Shown: piece by piece, positions 18,107 to 26,329 of the stretch
Layout: each line of letters starts with the position of its first letter
Position numbering within the stretch: the first letter of the stretch is position 1
Origin: Microbulbifer celer
Lineage (GTDB): Bacteria > Pseudomonadota > Gammaproteobacteria > Pseudomonadales > Cellvibrionaceae
NCBI RefSeq assembly: GCF_020991125.1
Contig: NZ_CP087715.1
Span: 3,945,501-4,009,500, forward strand
Direction: 5' to 3'
DNA length: 64,000 bases
Translations under genes and position numbers: made by a program
Notes under the pieces: model-generated
Told to the model about the DNA's origin: nothing
Seen by the model: only the letters and a program-made list of their open reading frames with translations
The model's database searches: none

Positions 18107-18574
18107 TCAGGCGAGCTGATTCTTGTGCGCATTGTGCAGGGTGTCGATCATGCGATCTTCCGCGCTGAAGCGGGTTTCCAACGCTTCACCCAATTCCGAC
18201 AGGTCTTCTACCAGAGTGCTGAGGTCATCGGTTTCCAGGTATTTGTCATTGAAGTCGACGCAGATATCGGTGGTGGCGTCGATTTCCCGGTACAGGCCTT
18301 TGGCTTCCTGCAACCCTTCGGTATCTTTGAACGCCTGTCCTTCCTGGATCAGTTGGTCGTAGATTTCGAAGTGGCCGGCGGAAACGTAGTCCACCAGCTT
18401 CTGACACAGCTCGCGCAGGCTGGTCTCTGACTCTTTGTCGTCGTCGGCAAAGGTTTTCTTTTCCGACAGTCCACAGAAGCTTACCAGCAGTAACTGGCGG
18501 GCATGTAGCCAGCGATCGATGATCTCGCTGACACCACCCCAGCGCTCCCGGGCATTTTTACAGTTTTCCAGCAT
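18107..18574 (-). CDS. rsd: Rsd/AlgQ family anti-sigma-70 regulator
   Basis: Binds the housekeeping sigma factor and frees core RNA polymerase for alternative sigmas; in Pseudomonas the homologue AlgQ affects alginate and siderophore genes. Seen: IIDRWLHARQLLLVSF near the start, the signature CQKLVDYVSAGHFEIYDQL in the middle and LGEALETRFSAEDRMI near the end. The protein is helical, about 155 residues. Two methionines are two codons apart; I chose the one giving MLENCKNARERW. It converges on the FKBP gene, completing the algP-FKBP-algQ set. Confidence 0.93.
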   Translation of the reverse strand: MLENCKNARERWGGVSEIIDRWLHARQLLLVSFCGLSEKKTFADDDKESETSLRELCQKLVDYVSAGHFEIYDQLIQEGQAFKDTEGLQEAKGLYREIDATTDICVDFNDKYLETDDLSTLVEDLSELGEALETRFSAEDRMIDTLHNAHKNQLA

Positions 18575-18725
18575 CTCCAAGTTTCCTTTTGTTACATCTT
18601 GGCTGATTCAGATTCGGCGGATTTTGATAAAGGACTCTTCAGAAGATAGAAGCTTCCTCCGCCATCGGCAAGTGCCGCACAACTCCATGCACGAACTTTG
18701 TACGCCAACTTTTACGAAAATGCGA

Positions 18726-19460
18726 TCAGGTCGCCAGCAACAGAGGCAGTAGTAGCGCGGTGAGCGCACCGCACAGCCCCATGGCCAACGCAGAAAAGGC
18801 GCCGCACAGGGCACTGATCTCCAGCGCACGCACGGTGCCGATGGCGTGCGCGTTTACTCCCAGGGCGAACCCGACCACCCGTTCATCGGTAATCTGCAGT
18901 TTCTTCAACAATCCGGGCCCAAAGACCGCGCCGATAATCCCGGTTATGGCCACCACGCCGGCTGTGAGGCTCTGCACGGACTGCATTTCCTGCGCCAGTG
19001 CCAGCGCCACCGGCGTGGTGACAGATTTGGTGGTCAGGGCCAGCAACACGGTGCGGCCGCCGCCCAGTGCCAGGGCGATTACGACCGCCACCAGCGGCGC
19101 CAGGACCGCACCCACCAGCAGGCCCAGCATCAGCGGCCAGCCGACCCTGCGGATCATGGTCAGATTCTGCTTCAGGGGGATGGCGAGTGCCACCACCGCA
19201 GGCCCCAGCAGCAGGTAGAGTGCGCCACTGCCCCGCTGGTAATTCGCGTAATCGATATCCAGTATCAACAGCGCTGCGAGCACCAGCAGACTGGCGCCGA
19301 CGATGGGATGCAGCAGCGGTGTACCGGTGCGGCGGTAGAGTCTGAGCCCGAGCCAGAAGGCGAGCACATTCAGTGGCAGTATCACCAGTGGGTGAGACAG
19401 TGACAACGGTGTCGCAATACTCTCGAGCAGGGTACGAAGCTGTGTCAGCCAATCAGCCAT
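18726..19460 (-). CDS. LrgB/CidB family membrane protein
   Basis: A 244-residue protein with about seven membrane segments. Family marks are GALYLLLGPAVVALAIPL, TKSVTTPVALALAQEMQ and VGFALGVNAHAIGTVRALE. LrgB proteins act together with LrgA in murein hydrolase export control, programmed lysis or, in some species, transport of small organic acids. The start overlaps lrgA by eight bases. This is the last gene of an overlapping operon with acpH, dsbB and lrgA. Confidence 0.9.
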   Translation of the reverse strand: MADWLTQLRTLLESIATPLSLSHPLVILPLNVLAFWLGLRLYRRTGTPLLHPIVGASLLVLAALLILDIDYANYQRGSGALYLLLGPAVVALAIPLKQNLTMIRRVGWPLMLGLLVGAVLAPLVAVVIALALGGGRTVLLALTTKSVTTPVALALAQEMQSVQSLTAGVVAITGIIGAVFGPGLLKKLQITDERVVGFALGVNAHAIGTVRALEISALCGAFSALAMGLCGALTALLLPLLLAT

Positions 19461-19848
19461 TGCCCTGCTCCCGCTGTTGTCTGCCGTTGCTGCGTTGGAT
19501 CAACCGGTTCAGCAGCAGTGCGGTGAGCGTCAGGCTGATCAGGGTACCGATGACCATCGCTGTCATCAGTACGATCCAGTCGCGGGGAGAGAGGTCGCGC
19601 AGAAAATAGATGCCCACGGAGGCGGGTAAAAAGATCAATACCAGAAAGCGCAACAGGAGTTCGCTGACACGCGCCAGGCCGCTGGGGACTTCGCCGTATA
19701 TGAGAAGCCCTACAAGCAACAATACCATGCCCACCACGGAACCTGGGATGGGCAGGGAAAGCAGGTCTACCAGAGCGCGGCCGATCAATTCGCACAGCAG
19801 TAACAGCGCGGCGCCGCCCAGCCACTGGGCGGCGGATTTCAATGACAT
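19453..19848 (-). CDS. LrgA/CidA family holin-like protein
   Basis: A 131-residue protein with four membrane segments and the family motif LCELIGRALVDLLSLPIPGSVVGMVLLL near the start. ATG at 19848-19846 shares its A with the dsbB stop codon (TGATG), so translation is coupled. It would form oligomers in the inner membrane with its LrgB partner. A longer frame upstream belongs to dsbB sequence read in another frame. Confidence 0.9.
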   Translation of the reverse strand: MSLKSAAQWLGGAALLLLCELIGRALVDLLSLPIPGSVVGMVLLLVGLLIYGEVPSGLARVSELLLRFLVLIFLPASVGIYFLRDLSPRDWIVLMTAMVIGTLISLTLTALLLNRLIQRSNGRQQREQGNG

Positions 19849-20345
19849 CACTGTGGGTGTTTGCGGAATGCCTGCCAGATGCCGAACAGGATCAGGCCGG
19901 CGAAGCACACCGCGGCCCAGCCGGGGATTGAGAGGCCGAGCAGGGTCCATTTCACTTCCGCACAGTTGCCGTCACCGGTGAGCAGGGTTTTGATCACTTC
20001 GGACATGGGGAAGACTTCCACCATGTAGGTGATGCCGGGGCCGCACAGGGGCACCTGGTCTTCGGGCAGGCTCTGCAGCCACAACTGGCGGCCGGCGAAG
20101 TAGAGGCCACCGAGGGCCCACAGGGAGACCAACAGGCCGTAAACCCGGCGTCCGATCTTGCCGGGGCTGTGCAGGAAGGCGATCAGGGAGACGAGACCTA
20201 CGCCCAGGAACATGACGCGCTGGGTGATACACAGCGGACAGGGTTCAAGCCCCTGCACGTATTCGAGATAGAACGCGGTGCCGAGAATGACGATCACGGC
20301 GATAAAGGTGAGCAGAAAGGTGGTACGCGGGTTGGGCAGGGTCAT
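19848..20345 (-). CDS. dsbB: Disulfide bond formation protein B (second, classical)
   Basis: Four-helix quinone-linked oxidase of periplasmic DsbA. The 165 residues show the CPLC pair (LEPCPLCITQRVMF, near residues 36-39) in the first periplasmic loop and a second cysteine pair in VPLCGPG and GDGNCAEVKW in the second loop, the classical layout. It overlaps acpH by four bases (ATGA) and lrgA by one. A dsbB-like gene also lies beside algQ in Pseudomonas, so its presence near rsd here is a conserved association. Confidence 0.93.
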   Translation of the reverse strand: MTLPNPRTTFLLTFIAVIVILGTAFYLEYVQGLEPCPLCITQRVMFLGVGLVSLIAFLHSPGKIGRRVYGLLVSLWALGGLYFAGRQLWLQSLPEDQVPLCGPGITYMVEVFPMSEVIKTLLTGDGNCAEVKWTLLGLSIPGWAAVCFAGLILFGIWQAFRKHPQ

Positions 20346-20971
20346 GAATTATTGTCCGGGTAATCCTGTCGGAGTCGGTTTTGTCGCAGACAGTCCTGTC
20401 GGAACAGGATGGCCTGTTGCGACAGGTCCGTAAACAGTGATTGAAAATCCTGTTCCAGCGCGGTGTTGTGGGCCTGAAACAGGGGTATTAACTGTTCCAG
20501 GGGGTGTGGCCGGCGCAGTCGGTTGCCGACCCGTTCCAGGGTGCGCTGGATGACGGCTACCTCGCGGTAGCCGGGCAGCAGTTTAAATTGCTCTGCGCGT
20601 TGAATAAATGCCTGTGCGTTGGCGGGGATGTATTCGCGGCGATTGCGGAAGTTGGACCAGCATTGGTGGGTAAAGGTTTCCAGTGTCTGCGGGTGCCATT
20701 GGGGCCAGGTTTTGGCGAGGAGGTGATCGAACCAGATGTCGAGGCCGATGCCGCCGAGGCGTCGCCATTGGGGGCCGAGCCGGGTGAGGGCGTCGATGAA
20801 GGCGGGGTGTCGGTCGCTGAGCAGGTCGATGCGGCGGTGCAGGCGCATGCCGGCTTCGATGGCTTCCGGGCGCTCGCCTTTGAGGGGACCTTTGACAAAG
20901 TCGCCCAGTAATCCGCCCAGCTGCCAGTCCGGATCGGGGCCGGAGAGCAGTAAGTGGGCTAGGTAGTTCAT
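20342..20971 (-). CDS. acpH: Acyl carrier protein phosphodiesterase
   Basis: Removes the phosphopantetheine arm from acyl carrier protein. It starts MNYLAHLLLSGPDPDWQLGG, followed by LGDFVKGPLKG, AGMRLHRRIDLLSDRHPAF and GGIGLDIWFDHLLAKTW, which carry the His and Asp metal ligands of this HD-like family. Its 209 residues are slightly longer than usual because of a tail with repeated RQxRLRQD units. First gene of the overlapping acpH-dsbB-lrgA-lrgB operon; its upstream region runs into element E5. Confidence 0.9.
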   Translation of the reverse strand: MNYLAHLLLSGPDPDWQLGGLLGDFVKGPLKGERPEAIEAGMRLHRRIDLLSDRHPAFIDALTRLGPQWRRLGGIGLDIWFDHLLAKTWPQWHPQTLETFTHQCWSNFRNRREYIPANAQAFIQRAEQFKLLPGYREVAVIQRTLERVGNRLRRPHPLEQLIPLFQAHNTALEQDFQSLFTDLSQQAILFRQDCLRQNRLRQDYPDNNS

Positions 20972-20996
20972 CGGCTTGGGTTTCTTTCGGGTCTGG

Positions 20997-21119
20997 TGGC
21001 AGTGCTGCTACCGGGTAGGCGCTTGCAAGACACGCCGTGAACCCATCCATGGGGCTCGGCTGCGGCCGTCCTGGCCGCAGACGGTCTTGCAAGCGCCTAC
21101 CCGGTATCAGCACCTTCGC
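20997..21119 (+). repeat. Structured intergenic element, copy E5
   Basis: Outer arms 21009-21031 and 21084-21106 are perfect 23-base complements and extend outward with few mismatches (AGTGCTGCTACC against GGTATCAGCACC). Inside are GTGAACCCATCCATGGGG and the hairpin CTGCGGCC / GGCCGCAG with loop GTCCT (21060-21080). It lies between acpH and gshA and shares its interior, but not its arms, with inverted copy E6. Confidence 0.9.
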
Positions 21120-21145
21120 ATCTGACTGTTGATGTTTCGGAGGCT

Positions 21146-22735
21146 TTAGAGCCCTCTCTGACAGAAAACATACTGCGCGTAATACTGCCCGAGAAAATCC
21201 TCAAAACTGCCGCTATCCGCCGCCTCCACTTCTTTCTGTTTCTGCAGGGATTCTTTCGCCAGCTGCTGGTATTCCGCCTGTTCGACATCGCTCAGCGGGC
21301 GTTCGCGGAAGTACTGGCGGTGTTGTTCCGCTTTGGCCTGGGCCCACTGGAAGAAGGTCTGCCCGTGCTCGTGCATTTCCGCCAGCATGTGCGCGGCGGG
21401 GGTGGGGGTTTTGCCGGAGATTTTGTCGCGCTGGGCGTCGACGGCGCGCTGGTATTCTTTTTCTTCCCAGGCGTCGTCGAGCAGTCTGGCGATGGGGGTG
21501 ATTTCGTCCAGCAGGTCGTTGGCCCAGTCGGTGAGTTTGCGCTCGCCGCCGTTGTGGATCAGTTGCACTTGCGGGTCGCGGCCGCGATAGACGATGCGTT
21601 CCTGGTTTTGCTGGATCGCGCGGTAGTCGGCATCGTCGGACAGGGGGCTGTCGCTCAGCAGGCAGTGCAGCAGGAAGGCGTCGATAAAGCGCATCTGCGG
21701 GGCTTCGAGGCCGAGGGGCACGAAGGGGTTGAGGTCGAGGCAGCGCACTTCGATGTATTCGACACCGCGGGCGTCGAGGGCGGAGAGCGCAGTTTCGCCC
21801 ATACCGGCGGGGTTTTTGGGGCGAATTGGCGAATAGAATTCGTTTTCGATCTGCAACAGGCCGGTGGACAGTTGCTGGTAGTCGCCGTTGGCGTCCTTGA
21901 CCCCCAGCTCGTGGTACGGAGGGTAAGGTTTGCTGATGGCGGCGCACAGTGTCGTCAGGTAGCTGGGCAGGTCGTTGTAGCAGACGATCAGGGATTTTTG
22001 TGCGTCGCTGGTGTAGCCGAGGTCGCCCATACGCAGGGAAGTGGCCTGGGGGGCGTAGAGGCTGCGGCCGTCACCGTCGAATGGTTCGAGTTTGTGCTCA
22101 CGGTCCTGCACAAAGGTGCCGCACACGGCGGGGGCGGCGCCGAACAGGTAGATCAGCAGCCAGTAGTGGCGGCGGAAGTTGCGGATCAGGTCGAAGTAGC
22201 GGCGGGTTTTGAAGTCGCCCAGTGCTTCGTTGTTACCTTCTTTCTCCTGCAGCCACTGCCAGAAGGTATCCGGCAGGGAGAAGTTGTAGTGGATGCCGGC
22301 GATGGTCTGCATGGCGCGGCCGTAGCGCAGGCCAAGCCCGCGGCGATAGATGGTTTTCATGGTGCCGCTGTGGGAGCTGCCGTACTCACCGACGGGAATG
22401 TCTTCGTCGCGGCCGAGGCGGCCGGGCATGCTGTTGACCCACAGGCGTTCGTCGCCGATCTGGCTGTAGGTGTAGCGATGGATCTGGTCGAGTTTTTCCA
22501 GCGCCTGCTCGGGAGTTGCCACCGGAGGAGTGATGAATTCCAGCAGCGCTTCAGAGAAGTCGGTAGTGATGCACTCGTGGGTGAGCGCAGAGCCAAGCCC
22601 GGTGGGGTGTTCACTGTGCGCCAGTTCGCCCTCGGGGGTCACCCGCAGGCTTTCTTTTTCGATGCCGCGGCGAATGCCCTTCAGCAGTGTGAGGACTTCC
22701 GGCTTGGCCAGCTCGGTCAGGTTGATGGTGGGCAC
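21146..22735 (-). CDS. gshA: Glutamate-cysteine ligase
   Basis: Makes gamma-glutamylcysteine, the first step of glutathione synthesis. The 529 residues match the gammaproteobacterial GshA type: LLKGIRRGIEKESLRV, GLGSALTHECITTDFSEALLEFITP, SMPGRLGRDEDIPVGEYGSS, GAAPAVCGTFV and YIEVRCLDLNPF. I chose GTG at 22735 as start because GGAG lies six bases before it and it fits the family; the frame stays open to 22840 but adds an arginine-rich leader. The ggt at 2771-4573 degrades the product of this pathway. E5 and E6 bracket this gene and the next one upstream. Confidence 0.95.
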   Translation of the reverse strand: MPTINLTELAKPEVLTLLKGIRRGIEKESLRVTPEGELAHSEHPTGLGSALTHECITTDFSEALLEFITPPVATPEQALEKLDQIHRYTYSQIGDERLWVNSMPGRLGRDEDIPVGEYGSSHSGTMKTIYRRGLGLRYGRAMQTIAGIHYNFSLPDTFWQWLQEKEGNNEALGDFKTRRYFDLIRNFRRHYWLLIYLFGAAPAVCGTFVQDREHKLEPFDGDGRSLYAPQATSLRMGDLGYTSDAQKSLIVCYNDLPSYLTTLCAAISKPYPPYHELGVKDANGDYQQLSTGLLQIENEFYSPIRPKNPAGMGETALSALDARGVEYIEVRCLDLNPFVPLGLEAPQMRFIDAFLLHCLLSDSPLSDDADYRAIQQNQERIVYRGRDPQVQLIHNGGERKLTDWANDLLDEITPIARLLDDAWEEKEYQRAVDAQRDKISGKTPTPAAHMLAEMHEHGQTFFQWAQAKAEQHRQYFRERPLSDVEQAEYQQLAKESLQKQKEVEAADSGSFEDFLGQYYAQYVFCQRGL

Positions 22736-22877
22736 TCGTATCTCCTGTGAGCAGCCGGTGATGCGGGGTGGCTTTCGCCTGTGAGCGTGAGCGCCGCCCG
22801 CGGTATCCCGCCTAGATGGGGGCGCCCCGTTACAACTCAAGGGCTACATCTCAAGCCCGCTCGCTTTCTGAGGGGGC

Positions 22878-23399
22878 TCAGGCCTGGCTGGTGGCGGATT
22901 CCGGCAGCGGTTCCGAGGATTGTTCGGGGGGCTGTTCCGGCGTCACCTCTGGAGCCGTGCCGGGATATTGATCCGGTTCGATTTCCGGCTGTGGGTCGGG
23001 CTCCACTTCCGGTGCCGGTTGCGGATTCACCTCCGGGTTGTGCTGCGGTGGCGTTTCACTGGGATCGGGCTGCGGCAGCTCGTCCGGATCGCCGGCGCTG
23101 GATGCTTCGATCTGCGCGTTTTTCGCAGGGTCATCCGCGGCCGCCAGCAGGGGTTCTTCGCTAAGCGCTTCGGCGGGAATCTGCGGCTGTTTCTTGCCGT
23201 CCAGCTCGCACTCCAGCAGTTCGATGCGCAGGCTCACGTTGCGGGTGTTGGCCTCGAACATCTGGTTGATGGCGACGTCTTTGTGTTCAGTGCGGAACAG
23301 TTTGTTGTTCTCGCGGCCGTCGATCCATTCGTTGCTTTTGCTCAAAAACTGCTGGTGCTGGTTCACCAGCACATAGACGTGACTCATAGGAGGGGACAT
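22878..23399 (-). CDS. Uncharacterised protein with acidic proline-rich tail
   Basis: The family is not recognised. Residues 1-70 look folded (SHVYVLVNQHQQFLSKSNEW, ENNKLFRTEHKDVAINQMFE, VSLRIELLECEL). The second half is disordered, made of Pro, Glu, Asp and Gln in PEVEPDPQPEIEPD-like units to the end. There is no signal peptide or membrane segment. Two nearby ATGs (23399 and four codons on) are possible starts; neither has a strong ribosome site. It lies upstream of gshA in the same direction, between the inverted elements E5 and E6. Confidence 0.6.
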   Translation of the reverse strand: MSPPMSHVYVLVNQHQQFLSKSNEWIDGRENNKLFRTEHKDVAINQMFEANTRNVSLRIELLECELDGKKQPQIPAEALSEEPLLAAADDPAKNAQIEASSAGDPDELPQPDPSETPPQHNPEVNPQPAPEVEPDPQPEIEPDQYPGTAPEVTPEQPPEQSSEPLPESATSQA

Positions 23400-23506
23400 C
23401 TTTGCTCGGACATGGGGGCAGTTTAGCGAGGGCTTGAGGGTGGCTCAAGGATGGTATGAAAGTCTGCGGTGAAGCGCGAGGGTGTTCAGTTAATTGAAGT
23501 TGCTGT

Positions 23507-23628
23507 GAAGGTGCCGATGCCGGGTATGGCTTTGTGAGACCGTCTGCGGCCAGGACGGCCGCAGCCGAGCCCCCATGGATGGGTTTACGGCGTGTCTCAC
23601 AAAGCCATACCCGGTAGCGGCACCGCCC
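23507..23628 (-). repeat. Structured intergenic element, copy E6 (inverted)
   Basis: Outer arms 23510-23540 and 23594-23624 are 31 bases long and pair with two mismatches. On the minus strand the interior has GTAAACCCATCCATGGGGG and the CTGCGGCC / GGCCGCAG hairpin, almost the same as E5, while the arms are different from E5 throughout their middle. Confidence 0.9.
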
Positions 23629-23688
23629 TTGAACCTGTTGTAAGGGCGGGGCCTCGGGGGGCGCACGGGAACTATTCAATCAGGAGGG

Positions 23689-24942
23689 TTAAATCGCCTT
23701 CAACGGATAGTGCTCCGGATACGGCAGGCACGCGGAGCCGCTGTCCACCGCGGCGCGGGCCACGGCCGAGGCCACTTCTGGCAAGAGACGCGGATCCGTG
23801 GGCTTGGGCAGGATGTACTCGGCCCCGAATGTCATTTCCACGCCACCGTAACCGGCGCGAACGGAATCCGGCACCGGCTCGCGGGCGATCTTGCGGATCG
23901 CTTCCACCGCCGCCAGCTTCATATCTTCGTTGATGCGAGTGGCGCGTACGTCCAAGGCACCGCGGAAGATGAACGGGAAGCAGAGCACGTTGTTGACCTG
24001 GTTCGGGTAGTCCGAGCGGCCGGTGGCCATTATCAGGTCGTCGCGCACGCTGTGGGCCAACTCGGGGGAGATCTCCGGGTTGGGGTTGGAGCAGGCGAAG
24101 ACTACCGGCTTGTCCGCCATATGTGCCAGCTGCTCCGCGGACAGCAGGTCCGGGCCGGAGACGCCCAGGAACACGTCGGCGCCCTCGATGGCGTCGTCCA
24201 GGGTGCGCATCTCGGTATCCCGCGCCCACTCGCCCTTGTAGGCATTGATGTCGCTGCGCCCGGAGTGGATTACGCCGCGGCTGTCGAGCATGGTGATCTG
24301 CTCTTTCTTGGCGCCGGCGGCCAGCAGCAGTTTGCAGCAGGCCGATGCGGCGGCGCCGGCACCCAAGCACACGATACGCGCGTCGCGGATATCCTTGCCC
24401 TGGATTTCCAGCGCGTTGAGCATGCCGGCCACGGTGACGATGGCGGTACCGTGCTGGTCGTCGTGGAAAACCGGTACCGAACAGCGCTCAATCAGCGCCT
24501 CTTCAATATGAAAGCACTCGGGCGCCTTGATGTCTTCGAGGTTGATACCGCCAAAGGTGTTGGCAATGGCTGCGACGGTTTCGATAAAGCGCTCGGCGCT
24601 GGGGGCTTCGACTTCGATATCCACCGAGTTGATGTCGGCAAAACGCTTGAACAGCAGCGATTTGCCCTCCATCACCGGCTTGGAGGCCAGTGGCCCCAGA
24701 TTGCCGAGGCCGAGAATGGCGCTGCCGTTGGAGATCACCGCCACCAGGTTGCCTTTGCCGGTATACAGATAGGCTGCTTCCGGGTCCTTGGCGATTTCGC
24801 GCACGGGTTCCGCGACCCCGGGGCTGTAGGCCAGGGACAGGTCTTCCTGGGTCTGGGCCGAGGTTGTGAGTTCCACCGATAATTTGCCCGGTGTCGGCAA
24901 GGCGTGGTAATCGAGCGCCGCCTGGCGCAGGTCTTTGGTCAT
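23689..24942 (-). CDS. Malic enzyme (NAD(P)-dependent, short form)
   Basis: Oxidatively decarboxylates malate to pyruvate. The 417 residues comprise the malic N-terminal domain (SLAYSPGVAEPVREIAKDPEAAYLYTGKGNL, then ISNGSAILGLGNLGP) and the nucleotide-binding domain (VCLGAGAAASACCKLL, SGPDLLSAEQL, VFACSNPNPEISPE). The phosphotransacetylase-like C-terminal domain found in MaeB is absent. The start giving MTKDLRQAALDYHALP fits the family; a longer frame adds 35 basic residues. Order malic enzyme, nuclease, rpmE, priA is conserved. Coenzyme choice cannot be read safely. Confidence 0.93.
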   Translation of the reverse strand: MTKDLRQAALDYHALPTPGKLSVELTTSAQTQEDLSLAYSPGVAEPVREIAKDPEAAYLYTGKGNLVAVISNGSAILGLGNLGPLASKPVMEGKSLLFKRFADINSVDIEVEAPSAERFIETVAAIANTFGGINLEDIKAPECFHIEEALIERCSVPVFHDDQHGTAIVTVAGMLNALEIQGKDIRDARIVCLGAGAAASACCKLLLAAGAKKEQITMLDSRGVIHSGRSDINAYKGEWARDTEMRTLDDAIEGADVFLGVSGPDLLSAEQLAHMADKPVVFACSNPNPEISPELAHSVRDDLIMATGRSDYPNQVNNVLCFPFIFRGALDVRATRINEDMKLAAVEAIRKIAREPVPDSVRAGYGGVEMTFGAEYILPKPTDPRLLPEVASAVARAAVDSGSACLPYPEHYPLKAI

Positions 24943-25071
24943 CTCGCGATCTTCTCTGGGTGGGAGGTTATTACTTCTTGTCCGCTGCCTTCTCCGGGCA
25001 GGGTAACTGCGGTGGGCGAAGGATAACCGAGGCGACTCGAAATTCACAAGTGCAAAAACTGATCGATTCCG

Positions 25072-25881
25072 TTAATCCCTACTAATTTCAACAGTAAATT
25101 CAGAGTCCACAGCAATAAACCATCGCTTATTTTTTTTAAATCGGGATGAGTATTTCGCTCCGCGGTCCACCAGCCACCCTTTCACCACTATTTCCCGTCC
25201 TTGCCAATCGCGCCGGCCCAAGTGGCCATAATCCCGTTTCGGGTCCAGGCGCAGGGCCACCGGGCCATCCAGTTCCAGCCACAGGAAGCGGTTGCGGTCG
25301 ACTTTCTCCACCCGTCCCTTGAGACGCACAAAGCCGCCGTCGCCGGGGCGGATATTCCTCGCCTGTCGGGTGGGCCAGACCCCCGGTGCCCACAGGCCGC
25401 GGTGGCGCTGGCGGGCGGCGTTCTCGCGCTCGGCCAGGCATTCGGCGAGGGCAAAATTGGGCGCTACGGCGATATGGAAGGCCAATCCGGCTGACAGCAG
25501 TGCGGCTTCCAGGCTGTCACCGCGGTGGTTGTAGACATGGGCCAGTACCCGGCCGTGGTTGTCGCGGCGGTCGCGGTCGTAAACCAGTTCCACGTCGCCG
25601 CCGGCGAGAAAGCGCTGGGTAAACTCCCGCGCCTCTTCTGCAAGCGGCTGCGCGGGGCGGCCGCTGTGGGCCAGTTCCGGGGTGTTGACGCCGATCAGAC
25701 GTACCTTGCGACCGTCTTTCAGGTGTACGGTATCGCCATCCACCACCTTTGCCAGCGCAGCGAGGTCGTCCGCCGGGCCCAGTACGCAGTCCGCGCGGGC
25801 GGCCGCTGCGAGCGGCCCCAGCAATAAAATGAGGGCACAAAAAAAGACGCCGAGGGAAGCCCAGGGCGTCTTTTTTGTCAC
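25072..25881 (-). CDS. Secreted thermonuclease-like (SNase) protein
   Basis: A staphylococcal-nuclease fold protein of about 269 residues. From GTG 25881 it begins MTKKTPWASLGVFFCALILL, a full signal peptide ending near AARA. The nuclease core follows: AKVVDGDTVHLKDGRKVRLIGVNTPEL, the catalytic-type RDRRDNHGRVLAHVYN, and LLSAGLAFH. The last 100 residues form an extra domain with RLKGRVEKVDRNRFLWLELDGP. GTG 25899 in frame is another possible start. The codons for the signal peptide coincide with the terminator of rpmE, so expression may depend on readthrough. Confidence 0.85.
   Translation of the reverse strand: MTKKTPWASLGVFFCALILLLGPLAAAARADCVLGPADDLAALAKVVDGDTVHLKDGRKVRLIGVNTPELAHSGRPAQPLAEEAREFTQRFLAGGDVELVYDRDRRDNHGRVLAHVYNHRGDSLEAALLSAGLAFHIAVAPNFALAECLAERENAARQRHRGLWAPGVWPTRQARNIRPGDGGFVRLKGRVEKVDRNRFLWLELDGPVALRLDPKRDYGHLGRRDWQGREIVVKGWLVDRGAKYSSRFKKNKRWFIAVDSEFTVEISRD
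25839..25876 (-). terminator. Terminator of rpmE inside the nuclease signal-peptide codons
   Basis: A run of A followed by GACGCC (to 25851) pairs with GGCGTCTTTTTT (25865-25876). On the minus strand the T run follows the stem, as needed to stop transcription coming from rpmE. The same bases encode residues about 3-14 of the nuclease. Confidence 0.8.
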
Positions 25882-25940
25882 CGTAGCAGCGTTTGTCACC
25901 AAACCGGTGAAAGCCGCTGCGGTGTGCGCATCTTGTCCAA

Positions 25941-26153
25941 TTACTTGGAAATACGGCTGCCGAAACGCTTCTTGAAGCGGTCTACGCGGCCGCCGGTGCT
26001 CGCTTCGCGCTGCTTGCCGGTGTAGAACGGGTGACAGTTGGAGCACACGTCCAGCTGGATGTCTTTGCCCAGAGTGGAAGCGGTCTGGAATACGTTGCCG
26101 CAGGAGCAGGTCGCTTTGATCTCGGTGTACTTCGGATGGATATCGGTCTTCAT
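25941..26153 (-). CDS. rpmE: 50S ribosomal protein L31
   Basis: A 70-residue ribosomal protein of the zinc-binding (C+) type: cysteines at 16, 18, 37 and 40 in ATCSCGNVF and [14 protein letters not shown]. It begins [16 protein letters not shown], as in E. coli L31. The zinc-free paralogue induced under zinc limitation is not in this window. The gene is divergent in function but joined in order with the nuclease and malic enzyme downstream. Confidence 0.97.
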   Translation of the reverse strand: MKTDIHPKYTEIKATCSCGNVFQTASTLGKDIQLDVCSNCHPFYTGKQREASTGGRVDRFKKRFGSRISK

Positions 26154-26329
26154 GATGGCCTCTACTCGACACCGCCACCCAGTCGTTTGCTGAGCACGGG
26201 ATCGTCATTGGTTCAGGGGATCGCTCCCCGGGCTGTTTAAAAAGTCGGCGCATACTATCAGATTAGCCTCCTGACGCAAGCGGAATTGCGCCCGTAGCGT
26301 CACAGATTCCACCGCCGGCGTGCTCGTCC

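Noticed and set aside
18581-18725. Small gene between rsd and lrgB
   Set aside because: Only short frames without ribosome sites; no family resemblance.
21320-22750. 476-residue open frame opposite gshA
   Set aside because: Antisense shadow; long only because of codon bias in gshA.
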